Notes under the pieces: generated by a model
The model's database searches: none
What the model was told of the DNA's origin: nothing
The model's input: only the letters and a program-made list of their open reading frames with translations
DNA from: Pontibacter ruber
GTDB lineage: Bacteria > Bacteroidota > Bacteroidia > Cytophagales > Hymenobacteraceae
Length of the DNA stretch: 64,000 nucleotides
Direction of reading: 5' to 3'
Assembly (NCBI RefSeq): GCF_023630205.1
Contig: NZ_JALPRR010000003.1
Location: 1,075,306-1,139,305 of the forward strand
Translations under genes and position numbers: made by a program
Shown: in pieces, positions 36,149 through 45,412 of the stretch
How the letters are laid out: every line of letters begins with the position of its first letter
Position numbering within the stretch: the stretch's first letter is position 1

Positions 36149-38284
36149 ATGAAAACGTACGACGAAAAACATATCAAAAACGTGGTGCTCATCGGCCCTG
36201 CAAAAAGCGGCAAAACAACCCTCGCCGAAACCATGCTGTTCGAGGCGGGCATCATCAACCGGCGAGGTACGGTAGAAGACAACAGCACGATCTCGGATTA
36301 CCACGAGGTAGAACATGAGCGGGGAAGTTCGGTGTATGCCACCAGTCTGCATACCGAATGGCGTGACTACAAGATCAACATCATCGATACCCCCGGTCTG
36401 GATGATTTTATCGGCGAGGTGATCAGTTCGATTCGGGTTTGCGATACGGCAGTGCTGTTGCTCAATGCACAGAACGGTGTGGAAGTAGGAACCGAGCTGC
36501 TCTGGAACTATGTAGACCGGTATAACAAGCCCACGATACTGGCAGTGAACCAGCTGGATACCGACAAAGCGAGCTTTAGCCAGACCATGGAAGAGGCAAA
36601 GGCTTTCTTTGGACCGGCAGTCACCATCATGCAGTATCCTTTAAACACAGGAACTGGCTTCGACAGCATCATCGATCTGCTTAAAATGGTGATGTATAAA
36701 TTTCCGCAGGGCGGCGGGAAACCGGAAAAGCTCCCGATACCGGAAAGTGAAAAGGAACGAGCTGATGCGCTGCACAACGAATTGGTGGAGAAAGCAGCCG
36801 AAAACGACGAGGGGCTCATGGAGCAGTACTTCGAAAAGGGAACGTTGGATGAAGACGAAATGCGACAGGGGCTTAAGATCGGGATGATGAAGCACCAGGT
36901 GTTCCCGGTTTTCTGCCTCTCCGCTAAAAAGGACATGGGCTCGGGCCGCATGATGGGTTTTATTGACAATGTGGCGCCATCAGCTATTGAAATGCCCGCT
37001 GAGATAACGGAAGAAGGGCAGGAAGTACCCTGCGATCCGGCAGCACCCACCCGCTTGTTTGTGTTCAGAACGCTGGTAGAACCACGTCTTGGCAGACTAT
37101 CCTTCTTCAAAGTATTGGCAGGGGAGGTGGCACTGGGCATGGAGCTTCAGAATGAAAAGACCAATACTTCAGAGCGCATCGGACAACTTTTTATAGCCGA
37201 TGGGAAAAACCGTAACCCGATCGAAAGACTGAAAGCAGGCGATATCGGATGCACGCTGAAGCTGAAGAATACCTATACCAACCACACTCTGAACGGCAAA
37301 GGGGCGACCGGTAACATACAGCCCATCGATTTCCCGACCCCTAAACTGAGGGTAGCCATTACGGCCAAAAACAAACAGGATGATGAGAAGCTGGGAGAGA
37401 TACTCAACGAGATTCACATCGAAGATCCGACCATTGAGGTAGAGTATAACCAGGAACTAAAACAGGTGATCCTCGGTACGCAGGGCGAACTGCACCTGGC
37501 AGTTACCAAATGGCGGCTGGAGAACTTATACAAAATGCAGGTAGACTTCCAGAAAGTGAAGATTCCTTACCGCGAAACCATACAACGTTCTGCTACATCC
37601 ACTTACCGGCATAAAAAACAATCCGGTGGTGCGGGTCAGTTCGGAGAGGTATCGCTGAAGGTAGAGCCATATTACGAGGGCATGCCGCCGCTGAAGGAAT
37701 ACCCGGTGCGGGATACAGAAACAATAGAGTTGCCATGGGGCGGCAAACTGGTGTTCAATAACTGCATCGTGGGAGGGGTGATCGATGCCCGTTTCCTGCC
37801 TTCTATTATGAAAGGCGTGATGGAAAAAATGGCCCAGGGGCCACTAACCGGATCTTATGTACGCGATGTGCGGGTGAGTGTGTTTGATGGCAAAATGCAC
37901 CCGGTAGACAGCAATGATATTTCCTTTAAGATTGCCGGTATGATGGCCTTTAAAGAAGCTTTTATGCAGGCAGAGCCCCAGTTGCTGGAGCCCATACAGG
38001 AGTTGGAAGTACTCGTGCCAGCTTCGCTGATGGGGGATGTGATGACAGAGCTTCAGATCCGCAGAGGCATGATCTTAAGTATGGAAACGGAACACGACAA
38101 CCAGTTGATCCGGGCCCGCACGCCGTTGGCTGAATTGGATAAGCTGATGACTTCGTTACGTAACCTGAGCCAGGGCAGAGCCATCGTGCGCAGCCATTTT
38201 GCCGAGTATGCGCCGGTACCGGCGGATCTGCAGAAACGCATCAGCGAAGAATACAGCAAAGTAGAAATGGCAGAAGCGCATTAG
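36149..38284 (+). CDS. Elongation factor G-like GTPase
   Basis: 711 residues, full EF-G length with domains G, II, III, IV and V. G1 is GPAKSGKTT at residues 16-24, G3 is DTPGLDDF at 80-87, and G4 is NQLD instead of NKxD. The catalytic His of EF-G (DTPGHVD) is Leu84 here, and the switch I region reads DYHEVEHERGSSV rather than the QERGITI type. Domain IV has KKQSGGAGQFGEVSLKVEP (~487-505). It belongs with EF-G-like/EF-G2 paralogs rather than the housekeeping FusA, and it lacks the rpsL-rpsG-tuf context. Its role is uncertain, possibly a ribosome-associated GTPase with slow or altered hydrolysis. Confidence 0.88.
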   Translation: MKTYDEKHIKNVVLIGPAKSGKTTLAETMLFEAGIINRRGTVEDNSTISDYHEVEHERGSSVYATSLHTEWRDYKINIIDTPGLDDFIGEVISSIRVCDTAVLLLNAQNGVEVGTELLWNYVDRYNKPTILAVNQLDTDKASFSQTMEEAKAFFGPAVTIMQYPLNTGTGFDSIIDLLKMVMYKFPQGGGKPEKLPIPESEKERADALHNELVEKAAENDEGLMEQYFEKGTLDEDEMRQGLKIGMMKHQVFPVFCLSAKKDMGSGRMMGFIDNVAPSAIEMPAEITEEGQEVPCDPAAPTRLFVFRTLVEPRLGRLSFFKVLAGEVALGMELQNEKTNTSERIGQLFIADGKNRNPIERLKAGDIGCTLKLKNTYTNHTLNGKGATGNIQPIDFPTPKLRVAITAKNKQDDEKLGEILNEIHIEDPTIEVEYNQELKQVILGTQGELHLAVTKWRLENLYKMQVDFQKVKIPYRETIQRSATSTYRHKKQSGGAGQFGEVSLKVEPYYEGMPPLKEYPVRDTETIELPWGGKLVFNNCIVGGVIDARFLPSIMKGVMEKMAQGPLTGSYVRDVRVSVFDGKMHPVDSNDISFKIAGMMAFKEAFMQAEPQLLEPIQELEVLVPASLMGDVMTELQIRRGMILSMETEHDNQLIRARTPLAELDKLMTSLRNLSQGRAIVRSHFAEYAPVPADLQKRISEEYSKVEMAEAH

Positions 38285-38325
38285 CGCTTCTGTTGTTGCC
38301 GGATGGTGCAGCTGTTGGAGTATGA

Positions 38326-38985
38326 TCAGAGGGAGTTTATCACTTCCGGTACGTTATTTACAGCAGAGTTTACCAGCGGAGAAACGGGGTAAGACTTCAT
38401 CTTGTCCGGATCAAAAGGGTGGAGCAAAGAAAGTAAATCCTCCTGCGATTCGTGCTCGTCGAGCCACAGTTCTTCTGCATCCGGAGACAGGATTACGGGC
38501 ATGCGGTCGTGTATTGGCTTTACCAGTTCGTTCGCATCGGTAGTGATGATGGTATACGTATGCAGGAGCTCGCCTGTGCTTTTGTCGACCCACTCATCCC
38601 AGAGGCCGGCGAAGCTAAACGTTGCCTCATCTTTCATAAGGACTCTGTAAGGCACTTTTCCATGGGAGGTAACCTGCCACTCAAAAAAGCCATCGGCAGG
38701 CACCAGGCAGCGTTTTGATGTCAGAAGCTTTCGGAAAAAAGGTTTTTCTGCTAAGGTTTCCGCACGGGCGTTTATACTTCGTTTCACCGACTTCACATCT
38801 TTTGCCCAGAAAGGCTGCAGGCCCCACGAGAAAAACTGTACGGTGTCTGGTTTGTCGTTCGTGATAACGGGCAGGTTTTGTGATGGTGCCGCGTTGTAAT
38901 GTGCTTCTTTCAGGCTCTTTGCCAGGAGTTTTGCTGATTTTGAGTTTCCCTTTGCTTTGGGAAGGACGGAGTATCTGCCGCACAT
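38326..38985 (-). CDS. yedK: SRAP/HMCES-family abasic-site-processing protein (YedK)
   Basis: 219 residues. It starts MCGRYS; after removal of Met the Cys becomes the N-terminal residue that crosslinks abasic sites. NARAETL (~91), PADGFFEWQ (~115) and PIHDRMPVIL (~159) contain the Asn, Glu and His of the active site. It forms a stable DNA-protein crosslink at AP sites in single-stranded DNA, protecting them during replication. Convergent to the EF-G-like gene, with about 40 bp between stops. Confidence 0.93.
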   Translation of the reverse strand: MCGRYSVLPKAKGNSKSAKLLAKSLKEAHYNAAPSQNLPVITNDKPDTVQFFSWGLQPFWAKDVKSVKRSINARAETLAEKPFFRKLLTSKRCLVPADGFFEWQVTSHGKVPYRVLMKDEATFSFAGLWDEWVDKSTGELLHTYTIITTDANELVKPIHDRMPVILSPDAEELWLDEHESQEDLLSLLHPFDPDKMKSYPVSPLVNSAVNNVPEVINSL

Positions 38986-39063
38986 AGTGTATTGGGATTA
39001 GTATACAGATTTTACGCAGGTAAATATTTTATAGCTATAGCTAAACCGGTTGATCTATGCAGC

Positions 39064-40134
39064 TTACTCCTGTTTCTTTTGTTTACGTTGCCGCTTTTCC
39101 TCTTTCATTCGCTGGCGAACGTTATCGTCTACGCCTCTGCCGCTTTCCATGGGTTCATGCACCGAGCCGGAGGTGTTGGGCGCAGGCGGTGCGTTTTCGA
39201 TCTGGTATTTGTGCACGACATTGGCAGACATCTTTTCAATTAAATGAGGGAATAGGCTATGCCCATAGTATGTGGCCCTTGCCTTCCAGCCAACAGGTAG
39301 CTCCTGCTTTGGTTTTAGAGAAGCCCTGATAACGGCATTCACAACCTTTTCCGGAGGGTCCATAGCGCCCATGCGTGGGGTGCCGCCGCTGTAGTTGGCC
39401 GCATGCCTCCAGAAGGGTGTGTCGATCGCCCAGGGCTCTACCGTTACCACTTTTATATTTTTATACCCGTTTAATCGGAGCTCATGGTTAAGAGCCTGGC
39501 TCAGGTTTCGGATACCTCCCTTGGTTGCGGAATACGTAGCATGATAGGCCAGCGGATCAACACTCTCGATCGAGCCCATGTTAATGAGGGTACCGTAGCC
39601 CTGTACCCTGAACTGCCGGATAGCAGCATAACTGCCGTAAATAAATCCTTTCAGGTTAACATCTACAATGCGTGCCTGGTCCTCAAGCGGTATATCCCAG
39701 AAGCGGCCAATGCCTCCCACGCCAGCCATGTTGATCCAGACATCAATCGTACCATACTGCCTGACAGCAGCCTCTGCCAACCGCTGCACGTCATCGGGTT
39801 TACTGATGTCCATGGTAACGACCAGGGCTGTTCCGCCTGCGGATCTTACTTTTTCTGCAACCTCATCCAGCAGATCTGTTCTGCGGGCCGCCAGCACCAC
39901 ATTGGCCTTATAGGCACCCAATTGTTCTGCCACCCCACGACCTATGCCGCTGGAGGCCCCCACGATCACAAAAGTTTTACCTGCTGTTTTGCGCTGACCC
40001 GCTGATCCTATTTTTGAAGTCTCACAACTACTTAGCAGCATACCACAAAGTATAAAAAGTATGGCTACGCTTTGTAAGTGCCGGCATAAGTACACGGGCT
40101 TTGTTCTTTTGAATTTAGGTGCCGAAGCCTGCAT
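39064..40134 (-). CDS. Short-chain dehydrogenase/reductase with predicted lipoprotein signal
   Basis: 356 residues from the preferred start at 40134; the frame remains open to 40320, but that extra part has no leader character. The N-terminus has a basic region, a hydrophobic core and a lipobox (LSSC, Cys near residue 38), then the SDR domain begins at about residue 52 (TFVIVGASSGIGRG, cofactor glycine motif). NMAGVGG, a catalytic Ser in NMGSIES and the YSATK Tyr-Lys pair complete the active site. The C-terminal tail is basic (RMKEEKRQRKQKKQE). SDR enzymes use NAD(P)H and are normally cytoplasmic, so the lipoprotein-type leader is odd. The substrate is unknown. Confidence 0.78.
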   Translation of the reverse strand: MQASAPKFKRTKPVYLCRHLQSVAILFILCGMLLSSCETSKIGSAGQRKTAGKTFVIVGASSGIGRGVAEQLGAYKANVVLAARRTDLLDEVAEKVRSAGGTALVVTMDISKPDDVQRLAEAAVRQYGTIDVWINMAGVGGIGRFWDIPLEDQARIVDVNLKGFIYGSYAAIRQFRVQGYGTLINMGSIESVDPLAYHATYSATKGGIRNLSQALNHELRLNGYKNIKVVTVEPWAIDTPFWRHAANYSGGTPRMGAMDPPEKVVNAVIRASLKPKQELPVGWKARATYYGHSLFPHLIEKMSANVVHKYQIENAPPAPNTSGSVHEPMESGRGVDDNVRQRMKEEKRQRKQKKQE

Positions 40135-40406
40135 AATTCTGTTGCGCTTCGTTCCCGAGTCATAGACGGCGCAGATTAATTTTGCCTCAGCTGATTTGTA
40201 TTTTCTTCTGAGCAGCTTTGATGCCGTTTCACAAAGTTTTGGTCTGGCCATTTGGTTGATGTATGAATTGAGCAAGAATGATCGGGTGCTGCGCTTTGCT
40301 GCTCCTGATATGCTTTGCACGGAAGAGTATTCCTGGGAGTTATACTTATTTACCTCCTTTGGGAATAGGAGTGAAAGGCAAAGTATACTTGATAGGGTAA
40401 AAACGA

Positions 40407-40430
40407 AAGAGGCTCCTACGGGAGCCTCTT
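40407..40430 (-). terminator. Terminator of the S9 peptidase gene
   Basis: The perfect stem AAGAGGCTCC / GGAGCCTCTT with loop tacg, followed in the minus direction by a T-rich stretch, lies 23 bp past the stop at 40453. Confidence 0.9.
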
Positions 40431-40452
40431 TTATACTTTGCTGCTAATCTAA

Positions 40453-42621
40453 TTACTGGGCTTGCTTGTTCAGCCAGCGCTCGAAGAATTCGTAGGTTCG
40501 CAGCATCTGGTCGATGCGCTGGCGGTTGTTACCGCTTCGGGTGATTTCGTGTGTGGCGCCCGGGTGGCGCACATATTCAACGGGTCTGTTGAGTATCTTC
40601 AGGCTCTTGTACAGCATCTCGCTCTGGATCACACCGGTTCGCAGGTCGTTTTCGCCGTGGAAGATGATGAGCGGCGTGGTGATGTTCTGCACGTACGTCA
40701 AAGGCGATTCGCTCTGGATCAGGCTTTTTGATTTCTCTTCCCAAGGGTAGCCGCCGAAGTAGTTCGGAACCAGTCTCCAGGCGTTGCCTTCTCCGAAGAA
40801 AGTGCCCAGGTCGTATACGCCACGCTGCGAGCAGGCAGCTTTAAAGCGATTGTCATGGCCCAGTATCCAGGATACCAGGTAGCCCCCATATGAGCCTCCC
40901 GTAATGGCAAGACGCGATGTATCAGCCCAGCCCTCGGCAATGGCACCTTCCAGTGCAGTCAATACATCGCTGGCAGGACCTGCGCCCCAGTCGCCTACGT
41001 TGCCGCGCATAAATTCTTCGCCATAGCCACCGGAGCCTCTCGGGTTACTGTATACCACGCCATAGCCGCGGCTTGCAAAGTACTGGTACTCGTGCCACAT
41101 GCTGCTCTCGCCCGGTCCCCACATGGCGGTAGGGCCACCATGTATCTCGAGCACCAGCGGGTATTTTGTACCGGCAGTAAAGTTAGTCGGCTTCATCACC
41201 CAGTATTCCACTACCTGGCCTTTGTTGTTTTTGAAGGTCTTTTTCTCCGGCAGGCTGAGTTTCTTATCTTTTACCCAATCGTGGTTAAGCGACGTGATGC
41301 GCTTTGTTTTTTTAGCATGTTCATTAGCCAGGTACAGCTCGTTCGGGTTAGCAACTTCGGTTTTGGAAAAGGCCAGTTTGTCTTTTTTGATGTCGAAGCT
41401 GTTTACGCCGCTGTTTTCATCGGTCAGTTTCTCTACTTTACCGGACTTTACATCGGCACGGTTAAGCAGAATGCCGCCGTTGGCAGGAGAGGTAAAGTAT
41501 AAATGCTTCTCGTTCGAGGCCCACACCAGGTTGCTCTTGTTGCGGTCGTAGTTAATTGTTTTTATATCGGCTTCGCTGCCACCCAGCGGCATAATAGCCA
41601 GTTTGGGGATGCTTACCGTTTGTGTCTGGTTATACTGGAAGGCGAGCCATTTGCCGGAAGGGGATAAGGTGGCGGTGTTGTAGGAAAAACCTTTCTTGCC
41701 CAGCAACTGCTTCAGGTTGCTGCCATCAGCATTTACGATAAATATTTCAGATTCCAGCGAGCGGTTCGGGTGTTCGGTATCATCGGAGTCTCCTTCAAAT
41801 ACCACGCGCTTTCCATCGGGTGTAAAGGCCGGGTTAAAGCTGGTGGAGAAGCCCGGTGTCAGGTCTTTGGGTGTAGCACCTGGCACGGCATCTACAATAA
41901 AGATGTGCGACAAGCTGATGTTCGACGATACATTTGCTTCTTCCTGGAAGTCGAGCTGGTTGATGACCTTGGCTTTTTCGTCTTTCTCGTTCTGATCAAG
42001 ATAGCCGCGAATCTCTGCCAGGGAGCCGTCGGGGTTAGGCTTTACCGTGCTTACCTTCAGGTGTTCGTTCTGGTAAAAACCCGGTTTCTCGTACGACCAT
42101 TTCGGGATGGAATTGTTCGGATTCAGCAGCGAATCGGAAAGTAATTGCTTTAATCCGAAGCCGGACGTGAAGAGCAGCTTTTTGCCGTCAGGACTCCAGT
42201 ACGGACTGTTGGCGCCATACTTGAATTTGGTAAGTTGCATCGGCTCGCCTCCGTTCAGGGAGAGCAGGAATATCTGCGGCTTCTCATCTGCCACCCGTAC
42301 AAAAGCGATCTGTTTGCCGTCGGGGCTCCAGGCAGGCTGAGAGCCGCCTTCTTTGGCAAAGGTAAGCTGGCGGGGTTTTGCACTGCCGCTGGTAGGGGCA
42401 AGGTGCAGCTGTGTCAGGTACTTGTACTCGCCTTTTTTAGATGGGTCCGGCTCAATGGTTTTTACGGTATAGGCAACCCAGTTGCCATCGGGGCTGATGG
42501 TAACAGAACTTGCCTGCTTGATCTTCAGCATGTCTGTAACCTTGATCAGGTTGTCAGGTGATTGCGCCCGGGCGATAAATACAGCCAGGAACAACAGCAC
42601 CGCAGTAAATTTTTTCTTCAT
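40453..42621 (-). CDS. S9-family serine peptidase (dipeptidyl/acylaminoacyl peptidase-like), secreted
   Basis: 722 residues. The signal peptide ends after about ARA-QS (residue 19). The N-terminal ~430 residues form a beta-propeller with repeated SPDGNWVAY / WSPDGKQIAF / TPDGKRVVFEG motifs. The C-terminal alpha/beta-hydrolase has the nucleophile in GGSYGGY (~577), Asp in GENDLRTG (~657) and His in GATHEI (~690). It degrades short peptides in the periplasm. It is monocistronic. Confidence 0.92.
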   Translation of the reverse strand: MKKKFTAVLLFLAVFIARAQSPDNLIKVTDMLKIKQASSVTISPDGNWVAYTVKTIEPDPSKKGEYKYLTQLHLAPTSGSAKPRQLTFAKEGGSQPAWSPDGKQIAFVRVADEKPQIFLLSLNGGEPMQLTKFKYGANSPYWSPDGKKLLFTSGFGLKQLLSDSLLNPNNSIPKWSYEKPGFYQNEHLKVSTVKPNPDGSLAEIRGYLDQNEKDEKAKVINQLDFQEEANVSSNISLSHIFIVDAVPGATPKDLTPGFSTSFNPAFTPDGKRVVFEGDSDDTEHPNRSLESEIFIVNADGSNLKQLLGKKGFSYNTATLSPSGKWLAFQYNQTQTVSIPKLAIMPLGGSEADIKTINYDRNKSNLVWASNEKHLYFTSPANGGILLNRADVKSGKVEKLTDENSGVNSFDIKKDKLAFSKTEVANPNELYLANEHAKKTKRITSLNHDWVKDKKLSLPEKKTFKNNKGQVVEYWVMKPTNFTAGTKYPLVLEIHGGPTAMWGPGESSMWHEYQYFASRGYGVVYSNPRGSGGYGEEFMRGNVGDWGAGPASDVLTALEGAIAEGWADTSRLAITGGSYGGYLVSWILGHDNRFKAACSQRGVYDLGTFFGEGNAWRLVPNYFGGYPWEEKSKSLIQSESPLTYVQNITTPLIIFHGENDLRTGVIQSEMLYKSLKILNRPVEYVRHPGATHEITRSGNNRQRIDQMLRTYEFFERWLNKQAQ

Positions 42622-42902
42622 GGGTGGTGAGTGAGTTTTGTGTAACGTAATGCATTCAGTAAGCTCTTTGGGCTTAGCCTTTCAGAACCAGTTGATGCTC
42701 ATTTAAATCTAGTTATTTTATACTTTAAAGCCATACCCGAAAATGGTTTTCTGAAAGTGCGGGTTGATAGTATCAAAGCAATGGGCTGTTACCAATCTTA
42801 AGCGAAGTATAAACCAGCAGCCGGACAGGCCATGAACCTCTCTTTTATAGGTGCGATGTGCTATCTGTGCGTACTTTTACCACAGCAACCAGAATAAATC
42901 GT
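42622..42902. other. Divergent intergenic region between S9 peptidase and MDR genes
   Basis: About 280 bases. Two heptamer copies (near 42716 and 42808) lie here. A longer reading for the downstream gene starting at 42858 is possible, but its extra 15 residues have no domain character. No clear promoter box was found. Confidence 0.4.
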
Positions 42903-43943
42903 ATGATCGAACGCAGTGTTTACCGCATGCCAAAGGCCGGTTCCATCAACAACCTGAAACTACAGACCGAAAGGTTAGACCAGCCTGCAGCAGACGAAGT
43001 ATGTGTGAAAGTGCAGGCGATCGGGCTGAACTTTGCCGATGTATTTGCCATGCAGGGCCTTTACAGTGCCACGCCTGAAGGGGCTTTTATACCCGGCCTG
43101 GAGTTCTCTGGTGAAATAATCGCAGTAGGGGAACAGGTTACGGAGTGGAAAGTTGGCGACCGTGTGATGGGCGCTACGAAGTTTGGCGGTTATGTATCAC
43201 ACATCAACATCCATCACCGATACGTGATCCCTTTGCCTGACAGCTGGAGCTTTGAGGAAGGAGCAGGGTTCCTGGTGCAGGGGCTTACGGCATATTACGC
43301 GCTTACCGAACTGGGCAATCTGCAGCCCGGCATGACCGTGCTGATTCATAGTGCAGCAGGTGGGGTAGGTATACTGGCTAACCGCATCTGCAAGAAGTAT
43401 GGAGCCTATACCATTGGTACGGTGGGGCAGGCAAACAAAGTAGATTTCCTGCGCCAAGAGGAAGCGTACGACGATGTTATACTCCGGGGAAGCAATTTCG
43501 GGAAACAGCTCAACGCTGCGCTTTCTGGTCGGCCGTTGCGCCTGATCATGGAGTGTATTGGCGGCAGCGTGCTGGCGCAGGGCTGGAAGGCGATGGCGCC
43601 GATGGGGCGGATGGTGGTGTATGGCAATGCCAGTTTCTCCAGCCACGGTTCCAGACCCAATTACCCCAGCCTTATCTGGAAATTTTTCCGGCGACCGAAA
43701 ATCGACCCGCTCCGTTTGCCTACCGAAAACAAGTCGCTGATGGGCTTTAACCTTATCTACCTATACGAGCAGACAGAGATGATGCACCAGTTGCTCCAGA
43801 GGTTACAGGCGTTGCAACTTCAGCCGCATCACATCGGGCATGTGTTTGCGTTTGGCGAAATGCACGAGGCCATTCACCTGTTCCAGCGGGGCAAAACCGT
43901 AGGCAAGGTGGTGGTAAAAACAGAACACGCATCGGAGCTATAA
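42903..43943 (+). CDS. Zinc-independent MDR-family oxidoreductase (quinone oxidoreductase/VAT-1-like)
   Basis: 346 residues from the preferred start MIERSVYRMPKAGS. The N-terminal GroES-like domain includes GLNFADVFAMQGLY (~45) and PGLEFSGEIIAVGEQV (~65); the Rossmann domain has HSAAGGVGILANRI (~144) with the AAGGVG cofactor-binding motif, typical of NADPH:quinone reductases that lack zinc. The closest architecture is the VAT-1-like subgroup. It is cytoplasmic, with an unknown physiological substrate. Confidence 0.85.
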   Translation: MIERSVYRMPKAGSINNLKLQTERLDQPAADEVCVKVQAIGLNFADVFAMQGLYSATPEGAFIPGLEFSGEIIAVGEQVTEWKVGDRVMGATKFGGYVSHINIHHRYVIPLPDSWSFEEGAGFLVQGLTAYYALTELGNLQPGMTVLIHSAAGGVGILANRICKKYGAYTIGTVGQANKVDFLRQEEAYDDVILRGSNFGKQLNAALSGRPLRLIMECIGGSVLAQGWKAMAPMGRMVVYGNASFSSHGSRPNYPSLIWKFFRRPKIDPLRLPTENKSLMGFNLIYLYEQTEMMHQLLQRLQALQLQPHHIGHVFAFGEMHEAIHLFQRGKTVGKVVVKTEHASEL

Positions 43944-44003
43944 CCGGACCTGCACCTGGTCAGCTTTATTCCGTACTTTAAAGAAATAAAATCTATAATT
44001 CCC

Positions 44004-44204
44004 ATGCAGCATTACCTTCTTCGTCAGCGTCAGTGTTTTGGCAAGAACTTCCGGGAACAAGCCCGAAAGTTGGTGCCGGCGTATAAACTGCAAGCTTCTA
44101 AAAGTACGGTAAGGAAGTCTTTTATAGCGGAGGGCTACAGTGATTACAGCAGCCCTGTGTGCTATGCGCATCTGAAGGGTATGCGGGAGGGGTTTGAGGA
44201 GTAG
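44004..44204 (+). CDS. Small hypothetical protein, 66 residues
   Basis: A short, basic, Tyr/Arg-rich protein (MQHYLLRQRQCFGKNFREQA...) that starts about 60 bp after the MDR stop and ends 10 bp before the convergent hypothetical gene. Codon use fits the neighbours and the packing leaves no other gene. No recognised motif. Confidence 0.45.
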   Translation: MQHYLLRQRQCFGKNFREQARKLVPAYKLQASKSTVRKSFIAEGYSDYSSPVCYAHLKGMREGFEE

Positions 44205-44214
44205 CAGTACAGGT

Positions 44215-44706
44215 TCAGTTTTTTAAACTGTTGTTCACCCACTCCAGTGCGTCCAGTTTATTCGGAAAATACCTTATCTCCGGGCTTTCTGTGCTATAAG
44301 GAACAGGGGATGGTAGTATGTCATCCGGCGGAAGTACATGGGCGATCACCTGCACATCGGAAGTGCTTACTACTTTTTTATCCCATACCTGTTTTGTGAG
44401 CGCTGACAGGAACCCGGTAGGTGCGTTAAAAAACTCCTGCACGTCGTTTACGATACCCCGGCAGTCATACTTCCGGAGCATTTGCAGCACGCCTTGCTCT
44501 ACCTCTTTTATACTTTCTTCAGTGGCCGTACCTTTCCAGATCAGGGAGAGGATCTTGTTCTCTTCCATGTAGCGGATGGTACAGTAGCGGCGGCCCAGGC
44601 TGTTGTGGTAATGTATAAAGTTGTGCTCCATTAGCTGCCCTGGGTTTGATATGTTAAGTATACGCGAATGCGGTCTCCGTGCTTTGTCTAAAAAATTAAT
44701 AGCCAT
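44215..44706 (-). CDS. Hypothetical STAS-like single-domain protein
   Basis: 163 residues; an internal start at 44631 (MEHNFIHYHNSLGRRYCTIR) is as plausible as the first. The core has ILSLIWKGTATEESIKEVEQG, GIVNDVQEF and a C-terminal FPNKLDALEWVNN. This strand-helix layout recurs in the proteins at 61688 and 62475: a W-G/RP turn, an acidic residue after a hydrophobic strand, and a final ALxWL. It looks like a small cytoplasmic sensor or regulator fold of the STAS type, but that is inference. Confidence 0.6.
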   Translation of the reverse strand: MAINFLDKARRPHSRILNISNPGQLMEHNFIHYHNSLGRRYCTIRYMEENKILSLIWKGTATEESIKEVEQGVLQMLRKYDCRGIVNDVQEFFNAPTGFLSALTKQVWDKKVVSTSDVQVIAHVLPPDDILPSPVPYSTESPEIRYFPNKLDALEWVNNSLKN

Positions 44707-44828
44707 AAGTTCTACCTTCCTTTTCAGGTGGAGGTCTGCAACAAGATACTAAAATTTATCCGTATTTCCACGGATGCGCTGGCTTTCTCCGGCTCAGGAG
44801 TGAACGGGTTGACACCCGCCATTCCTGG
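44707..44828. other. Left edge of the repeat-bordered accessory island
   Basis: Bases between the hypothetical gene start and the first degenerate inverted-repeat arm. No ORF or promoter box was recognised. The nearest gene to the right is the interrupted GIY-YIG nuclease at 45087. Confidence 0.4.
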
Positions 44829-44903
44829 CGTTTCGAGTACAGCGGGAAACCTGGGATAACATGTGTGAGAATGTAACAGATTTCTCCTTTCGTCGAAATA
44901 ACA
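44829..44903. repeat. REP/BIME-like inverted pair 1 (left arm degenerate)
   Basis: The right arm 44877-44903 matches the family (CAGATTTCTC ... CGAAATAACA). The left arm 44829-44854 keeps only TTTCGA...GCGGGAAACCTG. It is the leftmost copy of the family, consistent with decay. Confidence 0.65.
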
Positions 44904-44914
44904 TTCGCAGCATT

Positions 44915-45030
44915 TGCCATCTCGACCACTCTTGAGGCGATAGCCGAAGAGAGCCAGCGCAGCTGTGAGAGATCTGAATTAAAATACCTTTCGTGACCAC
45001 TTCTGATTTCTCTCGATGGTCGAAATGACA
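44915..45030. repeat. REP/BIME-like inverted pair 2 (long left arm)
   Basis: The left arm 44915-44976 has the TG[T/C]CAT[T/C]TCGA start and GAGAGATCTG end but carries a ~33-base insertion between them; the right arm is 45003-45030. The long form is shared with pair 6. Confidence 0.85.
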
Positions 45031-45086
45031 GAATGGGGATCTCTTAACTTGCAAACAGCATTATTTACACCTGCGTAAGGCTGTAC

Positions 45087-45395
45087 ATGCGCGGCCACAA
45101 CTACTTTGTATACATTGTCACTAATCCGGCAAAGACAGTACTTTATATTGGTATGACCAATACGCTACAGCGACGGCTGGAGGAGCATGCGCTGAACGCA
45201 GGCATTCCGGATACCTTTGCCGGGCGTTACCATTGCTATAATCTGGTGTACTAAGAGCACTATACCCACGTGCAACACGCAATTGAGCGCGAGAAGGAGC
45301 TTAAAAAATGGAGCCGTAAAAAGAAGGAAGCACTCATCGAAAGTATAAACCCCAAATGGTATTTCCTGAATGAGGAAGTGGAGGAGGATGAGTAG
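45087..45395 (+). pseudogene. GIY-YIG endonuclease, interrupted by an in-frame stop
   Basis: A 103-codon frame starting MRGHNYFVYIVTNPAKTVLY with the GIY-YIG signature spread over FVYIVTN and LYIGMTN. It ends with the usual family C-terminus, including IEREKELKKWSRKKKEALIE and a final NPKWYFLNEE. Codon 56 is TAA (45252-45254), right after LVY where relatives usually read YYE. One base change from TAC or TAT (Tyr) creates this stop. Everything after it stays in frame, so the damage is recent and minimal. Related small GIY-YIG proteins are common in Bacteroidota. It lies between two clusters of inverted repeats. Confidence 0.9.
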
Positions 45396-45412
45396 GGGAG
45401 CTAAGGTCTTTT

